Assembly (NCBI GenBank): GCA_944322755.1
Contig: CALUPY010000016.1
Location: 1-58,839 of the forward strand
From: Candidatus Gastranaerophilales bacterium
GTDB taxonomy: Bacteria > Cyanobacteriota > Vampirovibrionia > Gastranaerophilales > Gastranaerophilaceae
Direction: 5' to 3'
DNA: 58,839 bases
Part shown: in pieces, positions 8,113 to 16,873 of the stretch
How the letters are laid out: each line of letters opens with the position of its first letter
Numbering within the stretch: position 1 is the stretch's first letter
Translations under genes and position numbers: made by a program
The notes under the pieces: model-generated
Told to the model about the DNA's origin: nothing
What the model saw: only the letters and a program-made list of their open reading frames with translations
The model's database searches: none

Positions 8113-8467
8113 CCGTATTTTCAGGCATTTTTTGCTTGCTAATCTCATCAGGCGGCAGTGTTTCTTCTTCAATCCATTTCATATACCCGTCAAGTCCCAT
8201 TGTGATGGGGACTGCAATGATTTCCGGAAGCTGTGCATCGTGGAGTTCCAGAATTCTTTTTTTTACACTTTCAAAAAGCTCTTCTCGGGTTTTTATCATA
8301 AGTATTAGTTCATTGTCTGTCTGTGACATACCTTCCCAGCTGTATACGGACACTACATTGTGAATAATACTTACACAGGCCGCGAGTTTTTCTTCAACTA
8401 GGGTTGTGGAAATAAGACTTGCTGAAAACTCACTTGCAACAGTACAGTATATAACACAGTTTTTCAT
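8090..8467 (-). CDS. cutA: Divalent-cation tolerance protein CutA
   Basis: Small cytoplasmic trimeric protein of the CutA1 family, linked to copper/divalent ion tolerance although its biochemical role is unsettled. Family motifs are clear: VIYCTVASEFSASLISTTLVEEKLAACVSI, VVSVYSWEGMSQTDNELILMIKT and LPEIIAVPITMGLDGYMKWIEEE. At 125 aa it is slightly longer than usual (about 110) because of a charged C-terminal tail of about 18 residues. A good AGGAG precedes the ATG by 7 nt. It follows glcD by 10 bp and overlaps the metallopeptidase gene. Confidence 0.92.
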   Translation of the reverse strand: MKNCVIYCTVASEFSASLISTTLVEEKLAACVSIIHNVVSVYSWEGMSQTDNELILMIKTREELFESVKKRILELHDAQLPEIIAVPITMGLDGYMKWIEEETLPPDEISKQKMPENTDESNGEG

Positions 8468-8477
8468 AATAAACTCC

Positions 8478-9875
8478 TTACAGAAATTTTCCGGGATTCA
8501 TAATATTTTGCGGGTCAAAAACAGATTTTATTTTTTTCATAAGTCCAAGTGTCTCGTCAGATAATACCAGATTTAAATATTCAGATTTCTGGCATCCTAT
8601 GCCATGCTCGCCGGAAAGCGTTCCTCCGAGCGATGCAGCGAGTTCAAATAACTCTCTTTTTAATTTTTCAAACCTGATTCTGACATCACTGTCTCTCAAA
8701 TCCAGCGCAAAATTAGGATGAATGTTTCCGTCTCCTATATGCCCCATAATTAGTGTTATTATATCATATTTTTCACTCAGGTGTTCAATACCTTTTGCGA
8801 GTTCGTATATTTTTGAACGCGGCACAACTACATCTTCTGTTATGACGTTAGGGGCAAGCTTGGCACAGGCAGCGAAAGCAGAGCGCCGTGAAGTCCAGAT
8901 TTTTTCCTGTTCTTCTTGATTTTTTGCACATACGATATGCGCTGCGGAGTTGTCCTTGCAAAGGTTTATTACTTTTTCCTGCTGATATTCCAAAGAGGCT
9001 CTGTCCCCGTCGATTTCTATCAAAAGAGCTGCTTCTTTATCGCAAAGGAGCCCTGTCGGCATGAAGTCTTCTATTGTATTAATAGTCTTTTTGTCGATAA
9101 TATCAACAACGGCCGGAACAAGATGGTGATTTAATATTGAAGTAACAGTGTTCACTGCTTCATCGAGCCTGTTAAAATAAACGAGCAAAACATTTTTGCA
9201 TTCCGGTTTGGGAATAAGTCTCATAAGCGCCTCTGTCACAATAGCAAGAGTGCCCTCAGAACCCACAATAAGCTGGGTCAGATTCAGTCCTGTGACATTC
9301 TTTGCGGTATTTGCGCCGGTGTGAAGTATTGTACCGTCGGCTGTTACTATTTCCAGGTCTATTACATAATCTTTAACAGAACCGTACTTAAAAGTTCTGG
9401 GGCCGCCTGATGAAAGCGCAATTCCCCCTCCGACTGTGGAGACTGCAAGGTTTGAAGGGTCGGGCGGGTAATAAAGACCGTATTTCTCAACTTCTTTTTG
9501 TAAATCTCCTATAACGACACCTGGCTGCACTCTGCAGGTTAAGTCTCCTGAGTTTATGTCAAGGATTTTATTCATTCTGGAAAAATGCAGAATAATTCCG
9601 CCTGATAGAGGCATGCAGCCGCCTGCGTGGTTTGTGCCGGCACCGCGCGGAATCAGGGGAAGATTGTTCGCTGCTGCGAATTTCACTATGTCGCTTACTT
9701 GTTTTGTATTTTCCGGAAAAACAACCATGACAGGTTTGTTGTAGGTGCATTTTGTGTGCGAGCAGTCAAAAGTGTAAGCATATACACCTTCTTTATCTGT
9801 TATTATGTTTTTGCTTCCGACTATTTTTTTTAAAGAGGAGATGGTGTTTCTGTCGAATGTTAAATCTTTTATCAT
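8478..9875 (-). CDS. glcD: FAD-linked glycolate/D-lactate dehydrogenase (GlcD-like)
   Basis: About 465-aa FAD-dependent 2-hydroxyacid oxidase of the GlcD/D-lactate dehydrogenase family. The FAD-binding PCMH domain shows NLPLIPRGAGTNHAGG, PPDPSNLAVSTVGGGIALSSGG and KNVTGLNLTQLIVGSEGTLAIVTE. The C-terminal cap has the metal/substrate region MGHIGDGNIHPNF and ends GTLSGEHGIGCQKSEYL...FDPQNIMNPGKF, all typical. The FeS partner GlcF and GlcE are not adjacent. The frame is open to an ATG at 9911, but that lies in the promoter; ATG at 9875 sits exactly 6 nt after a TATAAT box. It heads an operon with cutA and the metallopeptidase. Glycolate and D-lactate cannot be told apart from sequence. Confidence 0.9.
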   Translation of the reverse strand: MIKDLTFDRNTISSLKKIVGSKNIITDKEGVYAYTFDCSHTKCTYNKPVMVVFPENTKQVSDIVKFAAANNLPLIPRGAGTNHAGGCMPLSGGIILHFSRMNKILDINSGDLTCRVQPGVVIGDLQKEVEKYGLYYPPDPSNLAVSTVGGGIALSSGGPRTFKYGSVKDYVIDLEIVTADGTILHTGANTAKNVTGLNLTQLIVGSEGTLAIVTEALMRLIPKPECKNVLLVYFNRLDEAVNTVTSILNHHLVPAVVDIIDKKTINTIEDFMPTGLLCDKEAALLIEIDGDRASLEYQQEKVINLCKDNSAAHIVCAKNQEEQEKIWTSRRSAFAACAKLAPNVITEDVVVPRSKIYELAKGIEHLSEKYDIITLIMGHIGDGNIHPNFALDLRDSDVRIRFEKLKRELFELAASLGGTLSGEHGIGCQKSEYLNLVLSDETLGLMKKIKSVFDPQNIMNPGKFL

Positions 9876-9881
9876 ATTCAA

Positions 9882-9911
9882 ATTATAATCTCCAACATGC
9901 ATCAGGGTCAA
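9882..9911 (-). promoter_or_regulatory. Leaderless-type promoter of glcD operon
   Basis: Minus strand: TTGACC (9906-9911), an 18-bp spacer and TATAAT (9882-9887), then 6 nt to the ATG at 9875. A GGAG lies inside the spacer and would not be transcribed. The geometry matches the other leaderless-type starts. Confidence 0.65.
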
Positions 9912-10028
9912 TATTTGTTTCTGTTGACCGGTTAATTTATTACTGCCTTTCCAAGTTGCACTATACGCGCACAGGTTGAGCGCGATTTATATTTGAAGAG
10001 AGTGCTTAGCTGCAGTATAATGCTTTGG

Positions 10029-10724
10029 CTATTTCGCAAATTCTGCCTGAAATCGTACATAAAAATTTTCATCAGCTTTCAGTTTCTCTAAAATTTGGGA
10101 AAATTCCGGTGCCTTCAGCTTTCTTATTATTTTTGCTGTTTTTTCTCTTATTGTGTATTCTTCGGAGTCAAAGTTTTTGTTGATTATGTTTTTCAATTTT
10201 TCTTCCGGCAGCGCTGCCAGTTCTGAAATTGCCTCAAGACACCAGTACAGATTAAATATTTTTTTCGTATAAACATGGCTCCTGTTTCTTACATTGAGCC
10301 TTTGAGCTTCCTCTGTAACTTTCAGGGTTAAATCATATAATGAGTGCAAAAGTTGTTCTTTCCTGTCAGGTTTCAGGAACGGAAGAATTTCTATAATATG
10401 TCTGCAAATATTCGGATTTACATCGTTTATTGCAAGCAAAAATTTTTCCAGAGCATAACCGGTTTGGAAAAAATCAGGATTTTTCTTCATAAGTTCATTT
10501 ATTTTTTCTGCAGCGGCTTCTCTCACAGTGCCATGCTGGTTTGTAAGATTAGAAAGAAGTATATCTGCATCTTCTTGTGATTTTAAGCAGGAAAGCTTTA
10601 GTATGCAAATCTGTTTTTCACTGTCTTTACCGTTTTTTATGTAATAGAAAAGTTCGGTATAAGACAGATCTTTTTCACAGAGCTCGCATGCTTTTTCGGT
10701 TAAATTTTTAACAGATTCAGTCAT
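10029..10724 (-). CDS. HEAT-repeat-like helical protein
   Basis: A 231-aa soluble, all-helical protein. Repeated helix pairs such as QICILKLSCLKSQEDADILLSNLTNQHGTVREAAAEKINELM, PNICRHIIEILPFLKPDRKEQLLHSLY and EEYTIREKTAKIIRKLKAPEFSQILEKLKADENFYVRFQAEFAK have HEAT/PBS-lyase-like spacing and the V-R-x-x-A-A-x-x-I pattern. No catalytic motif or signal peptide was seen. Probably a scaffold. There is no good ribosome binding site before the ATG at 10724. It is a single gene, with the 54-aa gene upstream on the other strand. Confidence 0.55.
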   Translation of the reverse strand: MTESVKNLTEKACELCEKDLSYTELFYYIKNGKDSEKQICILKLSCLKSQEDADILLSNLTNQHGTVREAAAEKINELMKKNPDFFQTGYALEKFLLAINDVNPNICRHIIEILPFLKPDRKEQLLHSLYDLTLKVTEEAQRLNVRNRSHVYTKKIFNLYWCLEAISELAALPEEKLKNIINKNFDSEEYTIREKTAKIIRKLKAPEFSQILEKLKADENFYVRFQAEFAK

Positions 10725-10877
10725 AATAAAAAATCAGATTTTCGTATAGTTTTATATTTCCAATATAGCATAACCGGGGAATAAAAAACCAAAAAAAAGG
10801 TTTTAATATATTGTATGCACAATAAAGTTCCCTGAAAGAAAGATACAAAAGTCAGAATCTTCAGGTAAATTAATGCA

Positions 10878-10896
10878 GGCTGTAAAGATTACAGCC
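10878..10896. promoter_or_regulatory. Perfect inverted repeat before the 54-aa gene
   Basis: GGCTGTAA-AGA-TTACAGCC has 8-bp arms around 3 nt, 37 bp upstream of the GTG at 10934. It could be an operator (TGTAA-N3-TTACA core) or an RNA hairpin in the leader. Confidence 0.45.
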
Positions 10897-10933
10897 GCTG
10901 ATTAGATGAGTTAGTGAGAAAGGAATACGAAAC

Positions 10934-11098
10934 GTGAGCGAGATTATTAACTTTTTCAAAGATTTGTTAATGCTTAAAAAAGACGATAAGTCCATGGTTG
11001 GGCTTTCTGGATTCAGAAGACAACCTGTCAGACAACCAGTTACATCAAGAAAAGTTTCAAGAGAACTGAAACTCTCTGATTTGATGAGAAGAGCATAA
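10934..11098 (+). CDS. Small basic protein, 54 aa
   Basis: A short gene in an otherwise empty 460-bp gap. GTG start with AAGGA 9 nt upstream; product begins (M)SEIINFFKDLLMLKKDD and ends KVSRELKLSDLMRRA. It combines an amphipathic N-terminal helix with an Arg/Lys-rich middle (FRRQPVRQPVTSRKVSRE). It is preceded by a perfect inverted repeat and followed 25 bp later by a terminator hairpin, so it looks like a self-contained transcription unit. I do not recognise the family. A nucleic-acid- or membrane-associated role is possible from the charge pattern, but this is a guess. Confidence 0.5.
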   Translation: MSEIINFFKDLLMLKKDDKSMVGLSGFRRQPVRQPVTSRKVSRELKLSDLMRRA

Positions 11099-11122
11099 AT
11101 TCGTGTTAAACCGAAAACTGAA

Positions 11123-11144
11123 ACTGCCTGATTCAACAGGCAGT
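11123..11144 (+). terminator. Terminator after the 54-aa gene
   Basis: ACTGCCTG-ATTCAA-CAGGCAGT, an 8-bp perfect stem, followed by a T-rich stretch. It ends the small transcription unit on the plus strand. Confidence 0.6.
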
Positions 11145-11186
11145 CTGTTTGTAATGTTTATTCAGGCAAGACAGCTGCACAGTATC

Positions 11187-11633
11187 TTATTTTTGTGCAT
11201 TTTCCTTCTTTTTTTGTATTCTTTTTTGCTGTTTTTGCCTCATTTCTTCGGTTAATTTGCATTCTTTGAGCAGATTTTTGTAAAACATTTCTTTTTCTTC
11301 AGGGTCGCTGATTTTTTCTGCCTCCAGAAGCCCCTGTTCAAATTTCAGCTTTCTGTCATAGTAGCCTTTATTTTTTAGTTTTGTTGTTGAATGTACTATC
11401 ATAGGAATGCCGATAGGGGCTGTTATTAAAAGTTCGGTGAGCAAAATACCTCCGGACAGTTCGGCGATAGATTTTCCGCGTGAAAAATCTCTTGGGTTTT
11501 CGTATTTTTCCGGCACATATTCTTCCCAGACCGGCGGATTTACCTCCTGGGTATTTTGGGATTCCTGCGCAAATACAAGTGAATTTTGCAAGCAAAAAAA
11601 CATTATCAGACAATATGTACATATCTTTTTCAT
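11187..11633 (-). CDS. Small exported/membrane protein of unknown function
   Basis: A 148-aa protein with an N-terminal signal peptide (MKKICTYCLIMFFCLQNSLVFAQ, cleavage likely after FA). A Pro/Glu-rich segment follows, then a hydrophobic stretch at about 58-82 (IAELSGGILLTELLITAPIGIPMIV) that could span the membrane, then a highly charged C-terminal tail ending QKQQKRIQKKKENAQK. GAGG precedes the ATG at suitable spacing. It lies just downstream (67 bp) of the aryl-polyene operon's last gene on the same strand but has its own start region. Family not recognised. Confidence 0.55.
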   Translation of the reverse strand: MKKICTYCLIMFFCLQNSLVFAQESQNTQEVNPPVWEEYVPEKYENPRDFSRGKSIAELSGGILLTELLITAPIGIPMIVHSTTKLKNKGYYDRKLKFEQGLLEAEKISDPEEKEMFYKNLLKECKLTEEMRQKQQKRIQKKKENAQK

Positions 11634-11700
11634 AAAATTAACCTCTATCTTATCATTTTCTGTATGGTTACACTGTAAATTACTGCAGTTGTAAGATTAT

Positions 11701-12624
11701 CTATATGAAAATATCATAAAAATGATAGAATTGCAGCGGGTGAAGAACGGTCATTTCTGTCAGAAAGTTTATGTATTCCTTTTCCATTCTGTGCAGTTCT
11801 TCTGCTTTTTTTCTGTTATTTTGGGGAACAAATTTTTTTACATAAATCCTGTAGGTATCATTTTCTTTTTTTGCCGCACAGATAAAATACACCTGCGTTT
11901 CCATAAGCTGTGCGAGTTTGAACGTTCCTGTCGGAAATTCTGCGGTTTTGTTTAAAAATCCGGCTTTGAATGTTGCTGCGGGGCTGGCTGCAGAAATCCT
12001 GTCTCCTGCGATGAATACAATATCCCCGTTCTCCAGATTTTCTTTCAGCTCTGCGCCTGTTTGGGGGGTAATGTTTTCTACTGCATAGGTCGTTGTATCA
12101 GAGTTTATCTCTATTTTCTTTAAAAAATCTTTGAAAATCCTGCACTGCTCTTCGCTTAAAAATATATTCACATGCGGATTGACCCGGTTTTTCGGGTTTT
12201 CAATGTAAGAGCGAAGAATCTCGATATTACCGACGTGCGTGCATATAAAAAACACTCCTTTTTTCTCTTTTATATCCTGAATAAGCGTTTCTTTTACAGA
12301 TTCTTCCTCAAAGCTTATTTTATCCGTATCAAAATTTCTGCTGAAAGCCTCCATCTTGTCAACAAGCGAGAGAGCGTAGTTTCTTGTAAGCCTGTATCCG
12401 TTTAAAAATGTGGGTTTTGCCTTTTCGTTTGCTCTGAATTCATATATAACCGACAAATTTTTTCTTGTGCAGGATTGGATTTGTTTTGAAAAAATATAAG
12501 TAATAAAAGAAATTACACAGGCTATTAGCTGTACAAATTTTTTGCCGGTAATTTTGTACAGATACCACGTAAGCATAAGCCTTTTTATGCCTGCAGCCTG
12601 CTCTTTTACCTGAAACCATTTCAT
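11701..12624 (-). CDS. LpxL/HtrB-like acyltransferase (aryl-polyene cluster)
   Basis: Membrane-associated acyltransferase of the lauroyl/myristoyl acyltransferase (LpxL/HtrB) superfamily, about 307 aa. An N-terminal hydrophobic helix (FVQLIACVISFITYIFS) is followed by the catalytic H-x4-E in FFICTHVGNIEIL (His about 130, Glu about 135) and IVFIAGDRIS. LpxL-type enzymes are usual members of aryl-polyene clusters, where they are thought to help attach the polyene to its lipid anchor. The chosen ATG overlaps the methyltransferase stop as ATGA, which indicates translational coupling; an in-frame ATG 12 nt upstream is less likely. Last gene of the minus-strand operon. Confidence 0.8.
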   Translation of the reverse strand: MKWFQVKEQAAGIKRLMLTWYLYKITGKKFVQLIACVISFITYIFSKQIQSCTRKNLSVIYEFRANEKAKPTFLNGYRLTRNYALSLVDKMEAFSRNFDTDKISFEEESVKETLIQDIKEKKGVFFICTHVGNIEILRSYIENPKNRVNPHVNIFLSEEQCRIFKDFLKKIEINSDTTTYAVENITPQTGAELKENLENGDIVFIAGDRISAASPAATFKAGFLNKTAEFPTGTFKLAQLMETQVYFICAAKKENDTYRIYVKKFVPQNNRKKAEELHRMEKEYINFLTEMTVLHPLQFYHFYDIFI

Positions 12625-13712
12625 CTTTTTGTGCACTCCAGAAGGGTGTAGTCGTATTTGCCGATGTTCTGGTAGACTCTTTCAAGTTTCAGGTCTGATT
12701 TCTCGATGATTTCTTTCATCTCTGACTCGTTGTACATTTTGCTGTTGCCGTTTGCCATACAGGTAAAATACATCGAGATGTGCGAAAGTGCGTAGGCTGC
12801 ACCCTCAAACTGCTGTTTGTCTATAAACGGTTCCAGTATAAAGATTTTTGTGTCTTTGTCCGAGTGTTTTGCGACTTTGTTTAAAATCCTAAGAATCTGT
12901 TTTTTTGAAAAACAGTCAAGAAACTGGCTCATAAACACTGCTCCGCTAATTTTGGGCAGTTCGTCTTTCAAAATATTTGCTGCAAAAAATTTGCATCTTT
13001 CAGTGTTGAAATTCTTTTGTGCAACTTCTATATTTTCTTTAAGGTCAATCATTGTGACCGTGCAGTCTCTGTCATATTCAAGACATGCGCGTTCAAATTT
13101 GCCGGTATTTCCGCCTATGTCGAAAATGCGTTTTTCGCTGCGGTTTTTAAACGCAGCCTCAAAAATTAGGGGTATAGTTTCTCTAAAACAGTCGTCAGAG
13201 TAGTGATGGTCAAATTCATACCAGCTTTTTTTCATTTTTTCATTTAATTCAGGCAGCTTTGAATAAATTGTTTCAGAATCGAAAAGATATTTTTGCAGCC
13301 CTGCAGGACGGTTTTCTTTGAAGGATTCGGAAAGCTCGCTTGCGCCCAGATAGCATATATCACGGACAAAATTAAAATTCACCCTTGTCATTTCATCAAA
13401 CAAAAATGCCTCAGCAAGCGCAGTAAGACTGTATTTTTCCTGTTCGTCTTTTTCAACAAGTCCTATATAAAGTGCGGCATCAAAGAGCACATCTGCCGTG
13501 TATTCTGAAATACTGCAGGCTGATTGGATTTCCTGTTTTGTTTTAGGGGAGTCGTTCAGAGATTGTAATATCTGAAAATCCAGCATTGCCGCAACTGCCT
13601 GAAATGTAAAAGGTGCGAATGCGATTTTCTGGGCGTTAGTAAGTGCTTCTACACTTGATGTTCTGTTTTTTCTCTGTCGTCTGAAACGCGGTTTGGTCAA
13701 TTTTTCTTCCAT
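12621..13712 (-). CDS. SAM-dependent methyltransferase
   Basis: Cytoplasmic class I methyltransferase, 363 aa. Residues about 35-105 form an N-terminal winged-helix dimerisation domain (QAVAAMLDFQILQSLNDSPKTKQEIQSACSISEYTADVLFDAALYIGLVEK). The SAM-binding loop FDIGGNTGKF is at about 197-206, with acidic VTMIDLKENIE after it. This layout is that of plant-type O-methyltransferases and their bacterial relatives. Aryl-polyene clusters often encode a methyltransferase that modifies the aromatic head group, a likely role here by context. RBS AGGA 9 nt upstream; 4 bp after the exporter gene, ATGA overlap with the acyltransferase gene. Confidence 0.82.
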   Translation of the reverse strand: MEEKLTKPRFRRQRKNRTSSVEALTNAQKIAFAPFTFQAVAAMLDFQILQSLNDSPKTKQEIQSACSISEYTADVLFDAALYIGLVEKDEQEKYSLTALAEAFLFDEMTRVNFNFVRDICYLGASELSESFKENRPAGLQKYLFDSETIYSKLPELNEKMKKSWYEFDHHYSDDCFRETIPLIFEAAFKNRSEKRIFDIGGNTGKFERACLEYDRDCTVTMIDLKENIEVAQKNFNTERCKFFAANILKDELPKISGAVFMSQFLDCFSKKQILRILNKVAKHSDKDTKIFILEPFIDKQQFEGAAYALSHISMYFTCMANGNSKMYNESEMKEIIEKSDLKLERVYQNIGKYDYTLLECTKR

Positions 13713-13716
13713 AGTT

Positions 13717-15909
13717 CTATGTTTCCTGTTCGGGGTTGATTAAAATAAGACTTAAAATATATGAGGTTATAAGTCCGCAAGATAGCATAAATCCGAGCGA
13801 ACTTACGAGTTTAAAGCTTGTCATAGCAAGCAGCAGAAAAGAAAATACCGTGGTTGCGCATGACATTAAAACTGCTGCTCTTGAGCGTTGTGTATTTTTT
13901 GCGCTGTTAAATCTGAATATTGAATAATCAAGACTGAATCCTGTAATCAAAAACAATGACAGTACATGAAACAGATTCACATCCACCTGAAAAAGCCCGA
14001 GGAGGGAAAGAGTGAATATGCCGCCGAGAATAGAGGGCAGAATTATTTTTACTGTATTTTTCGGCTTGAAGGCAAGAGACATTGCTAAAAACAGAAAAGC
14101 AAATATTGGAATTATGAGTTTCAGGCAGTTCTGTCTGCATGTTTTTACCCTTTGCGAAATATCTTTTTGCAGGTCAATAAATATTGCACCGTCTGCGGCT
14201 ATCACTTTATTTTCCAGTTTTTTATCAGACTTTTTCAAAATAGTTACTGATTGATTACTCTTTATTAAGAAATTTTCGCTGATTTTAGCCGGAAGTCTTT
14301 CGGGGAGCAGAAATTCTGCAGGGTAATTCTCTTTTAAGAGTCGTTCTCTGTATTTTACAGGCAAAAATGATGCATAGTTGTTTAATTCTTTTTTGTATAA
14401 AATTCTTCTCAGCTTCAGGTTTTGTTTTTGTTGTTTTATTGAGGGAACAAATTTGCTCAGGGCAATATAGTCCTCCTGTTTTAGGTTTCGGGTCAAATCC
14501 TCTTCTTTTTCGAGCAGTGACTGTGTATCAGGGGCGTCTGCTATTATAAATTTCGTACTTTGGGTACCGCCTGTGAGGTCAGAATAGATTTTTTCCGCTT
14601 CAATAAGCGGTTTTGAGGGTTTGTACATGTTTCTTATGTCGTCGTTGAAGTTTAGTCTGAAAAGCCCGATTATACTTAAAAACACTATTGTGCATATGAA
14701 AATGCGTTTCTGTCGGAGTGATAATTTCAATGAAAAGAGCTTTGAAATATCAGCAGTGTTTTGTATTTCGCAGCCTATTTTTTTGCAGAGCACGGGATAA
14801 AACAGCACAACAAAAAGATAAACGCTAAAAAGCCCTGTGGCTGTGTAAATCGCAATTTGTTTTAAAAGTTCTATATCCGAAAAAAGAAGTATTAAAAATG
14901 CGCATACGGTTGTTAGCATGCTTGCCGTAAGGCTTTTGAAGATGGATTTGAGATTGTTTTCATGTGCAAAGTAATGAAGCGAATAGTCAATGCATATGCC
15001 TATCAGGGTTGTTGAAAACACAAATGTCAAAATGTGTATAGTCTTAAACACAAGTGATGTCACAAGATAACCGCTTAAAAACCCCAGAGCCAGACTCAAT
15101 GACACCGGAATCAGCATTTTCAGCGATTTAAAATACAGTTTGCAAAGAAGTATGATGAAAATTGTCGACAGAATACAGATTATGTTAATCTCGAGCATTG
15201 ATTTAGAACTTGCAAAATACGTATGAACAGGCGGGCCTGCAAGGTAAATTTTCGTATCGGGACTTGCCTCTTCAATCTCATTTTTTGCTTCAACCACTTT
15301 TTTCATCTGTTCATTTAAAAGAGTCGGAGAAAGAGCTGTTTTTTCATAAAGATTAAGCGCAAGAATTTCATAAAATTTTCCGTCTTTTTCTGTTATTCCC
15401 GTGTTGTCGCCGTCAGAAAGGCTTGTCAGAAAATCATTGAAAAGATAAAACGGGTCTTTTTCCAGAGGGATGATGTTCACGCTCAAAGGATTGTAAACCC
15501 GTTCTATACCCTCAAGTTTCACTGCTTCAAAATCCTCTCTTGCAAGTTCATTTCTTGTATCAGGCGAGAGCAGGTTCCTGTGATAATCCTTGTAGGTGTT
15601 CAAAATCTGCTTAAAATCTCCTGAGGCGGCAAGGTCGGGTTTAAAAGTTCCGGAGGGAAGTTTTTCAAGAAAATCATTTTTTGCTGCTGATATTTTTTCA
15701 GGTTCATCTGCTTCAAAAATTACGTTCAGCCTGCCGGAATGTTTTTCACTGAGAGTGACGAGAATTTCGTCTGTGTTTGAGTTTGACAGAATTGCCCGCA
15801 GAATGTTTGTTTCTGTTTTTGGCGGATTCAAATAAACAAAAACCGCCATTGTAAAAACAACGGCAATAAACACTATTCTCAGTATATTTATAGTCTTTTC
15901 TCTGTTCAT
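13717..15909 (-). CDS. MMPL/RND-type exporter
   Basis: Inner-membrane exporter of about 730 aa in the MMPL/RND superfamily. An N-terminal helix (INILRIVFIAVVFTMAVFVYL), a periplasmic domain, a membrane bundle containing GICIDYSLHYF, a second periplasmic domain and a second bundle containing GFSLDYSIFRF give the usual duplicated 2 x 6 TM design with an acidic D-Y pair in each half. In aryl-polyene clusters this protein is thought to move the lipidated polyene from the inner membrane, together with a LolA-like carrier. The start was placed at the ATG overlapping the LolA-like stop (ATGA); an ATG 15 nt upstream lies inside that gene. Confidence 0.88.
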   Translation of the reverse strand: MNREKTINILRIVFIAVVFTMAVFVYLNPPKTETNILRAILSNSNTDEILVTLSEKHSGRLNVIFEADEPEKISAAKNDFLEKLPSGTFKPDLAASGDFKQILNTYKDYHRNLLSPDTRNELAREDFEAVKLEGIERVYNPLSVNIIPLEKDPFYLFNDFLTSLSDGDNTGITEKDGKFYEILALNLYEKTALSPTLLNEQMKKVVEAKNEIEEASPDTKIYLAGPPVHTYFASSKSMLEINIICILSTIFIILLCKLYFKSLKMLIPVSLSLALGFLSGYLVTSLVFKTIHILTFVFSTTLIGICIDYSLHYFAHENNLKSIFKSLTASMLTTVCAFLILLFSDIELLKQIAIYTATGLFSVYLFVVLFYPVLCKKIGCEIQNTADISKLFSLKLSLRQKRIFICTIVFLSIIGLFRLNFNDDIRNMYKPSKPLIEAEKIYSDLTGGTQSTKFIIADAPDTQSLLEKEEDLTRNLKQEDYIALSKFVPSIKQQKQNLKLRRILYKKELNNYASFLPVKYRERLLKENYPAEFLLPERLPAKISENFLIKSNQSVTILKKSDKKLENKVIAADGAIFIDLQKDISQRVKTCRQNCLKLIIPIFAFLFLAMSLAFKPKNTVKIILPSILGGIFTLSLLGLFQVDVNLFHVLSLFLITGFSLDYSIFRFNSAKNTQRSRAAVLMSCATTVFSFLLLAMTSFKLVSSLGFMLSCGLITSYILSLILINPEQET

Positions 15910-16457
15910 TGCGCAGCCTTGCATTCAGTGAAATTTATTGTGGTTTTTGTATTTGTTGTGTCTATAATCATTTTAGTTATTCTGCCTGTTTTTTGGGCGG
16001 TGGTGCCGTAGATTATAATTGAACCCAGTTCTCCCTTAAGCTGCCCTGTGGAGAGGGGTTTGAGTGCGAGTATCCAGTTTTGCGCTCCGGCTTTCCGGTA
16101 GTAAATTTCAAAGTTCTTTTCAAGGTATGTGTAATTTCTGTTAATAACAGATTTTATTATAGAGCTGACCCGTTTGTTCTGAGAGGATGTGTATGTTGTA
16201 GTGGATTTTATGGGGTATGTCGTTTCAAATATTACGCCTTTGTCTTTTATAAATTTGAAATCACCGCCTGATTTAAGCGAAATCTCTGAGACTTTCAGGT
16301 ATTTTGTCTGGTCGAATCTGCAAACTTCATTTTGAAAATCCGGCATAAGCGATGCTGCTTTCTGCGCCGTGACTTTTGAGGAAAAAATGTCGTCAGCGTT
16401 TGCGCATATACAGGGCATCAATATTGCTGCAGTAAGTATAATAATCTTTTTCATCAT
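15906..16457 (-). CDS. LolA-like periplasmic lipid carrier
   Basis: A 183-aa periplasmic protein with signal peptide (MMKKIIILTAAILMPCICANA). The mature part has the LolA/LolB beta-barrel pattern: FDQTKYLKVSEISLKSGGDFKFIKDKGVIFETTYPIKSTTTYTS, then NWILALKPLSTGQLKGELGSIIIYGTT and TGRITKMIIDTTNTKTTINF, which match LolA-type repeats in aryl-polyene clusters. It probably receives the product from the adjacent MMPL exporter and carries it across the periplasm. It overlaps the thioesterase gene upstream and the exporter gene downstream by ATGA, a tightly coupled trio. Confidence 0.8.
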   Translation of the reverse strand: MMKKIIILTAAILMPCICANADDIFSSKVTAQKAASLMPDFQNEVCRFDQTKYLKVSEISLKSGGDFKFIKDKGVIFETTYPIKSTTTYTSSQNKRVSSIIKSVINRNYTYLEKNFEIYYRKAGAQNWILALKPLSTGQLKGELGSIIIYGTTAQKTGRITKMIIDTTNTKTTINFTECKAAQ

Positions 16458-16870
16458 TCTTCTATCCTGTCAAGCTTTTTTACAAAATTTTCCGGTGCAC
16501 TGTAGACAGACTCTCCAGTGTTTATGTTTACGCAGATTTGCATTGTTTTGGCTTTGCAGAGAACTTCTTTTGTTTCAGAATCGAGAATTCTGTATTTTAT
16601 AACCATAGCCGGCTGATATTCTTCGAGAACTGCTTCTGCAATCAGTTTTTGCTTAAAGAAAGCTGATTTTACGAACTTTAGTTCAACTGTCGCAACAGGA
16701 TACATAACGCCGTCTTGTCTCATATCATCGTATGTGTAGCCGATTTTCTCCAGCAAGTCGCATCTGGCTTTTTCCAGATATTTTACGTAATTTCCGTGCC
16801 AGACCACGTTCATCGGGTCAAGGTCATAGAATTCCACTGTTATGTTTGATTCTGATTTGATTTTTTTCAT
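16454..16870 (-). CDS. 4HBT-family acyl-thioesterase
   Basis: Cytoplasmic hot-dog thioesterase, 138 aa, of the 4-hydroxybenzoyl-CoA thioesterase/YbgC type. The signature FYDLDPMNVVWHGNYVKYLEKARCDLLEKIGY contains the catalytic Asp (D-x-D) and the N-x-x-Y...E-x-A-R helix. It presumably releases acyl chains from CoA or ACP in the polyene pathway, or edits misprimed carriers. It starts 3 bp after the ligase-dehydratase stop and overlaps the LolA-like gene by 4 bp. Confidence 0.88.
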   Translation of the reverse strand: MKKIKSESNITVEFYDLDPMNVVWHGNYVKYLEKARCDLLEKIGYTYDDMRQDGVMYPVATVELKFVKSAFFKQKLIAEAVLEEYQPAMVIKYRILDSETKEVLCKAKTMQICVNINTGESVYSAPENFVKKLDRIEE

Positions 16871-16873
16871 TGT

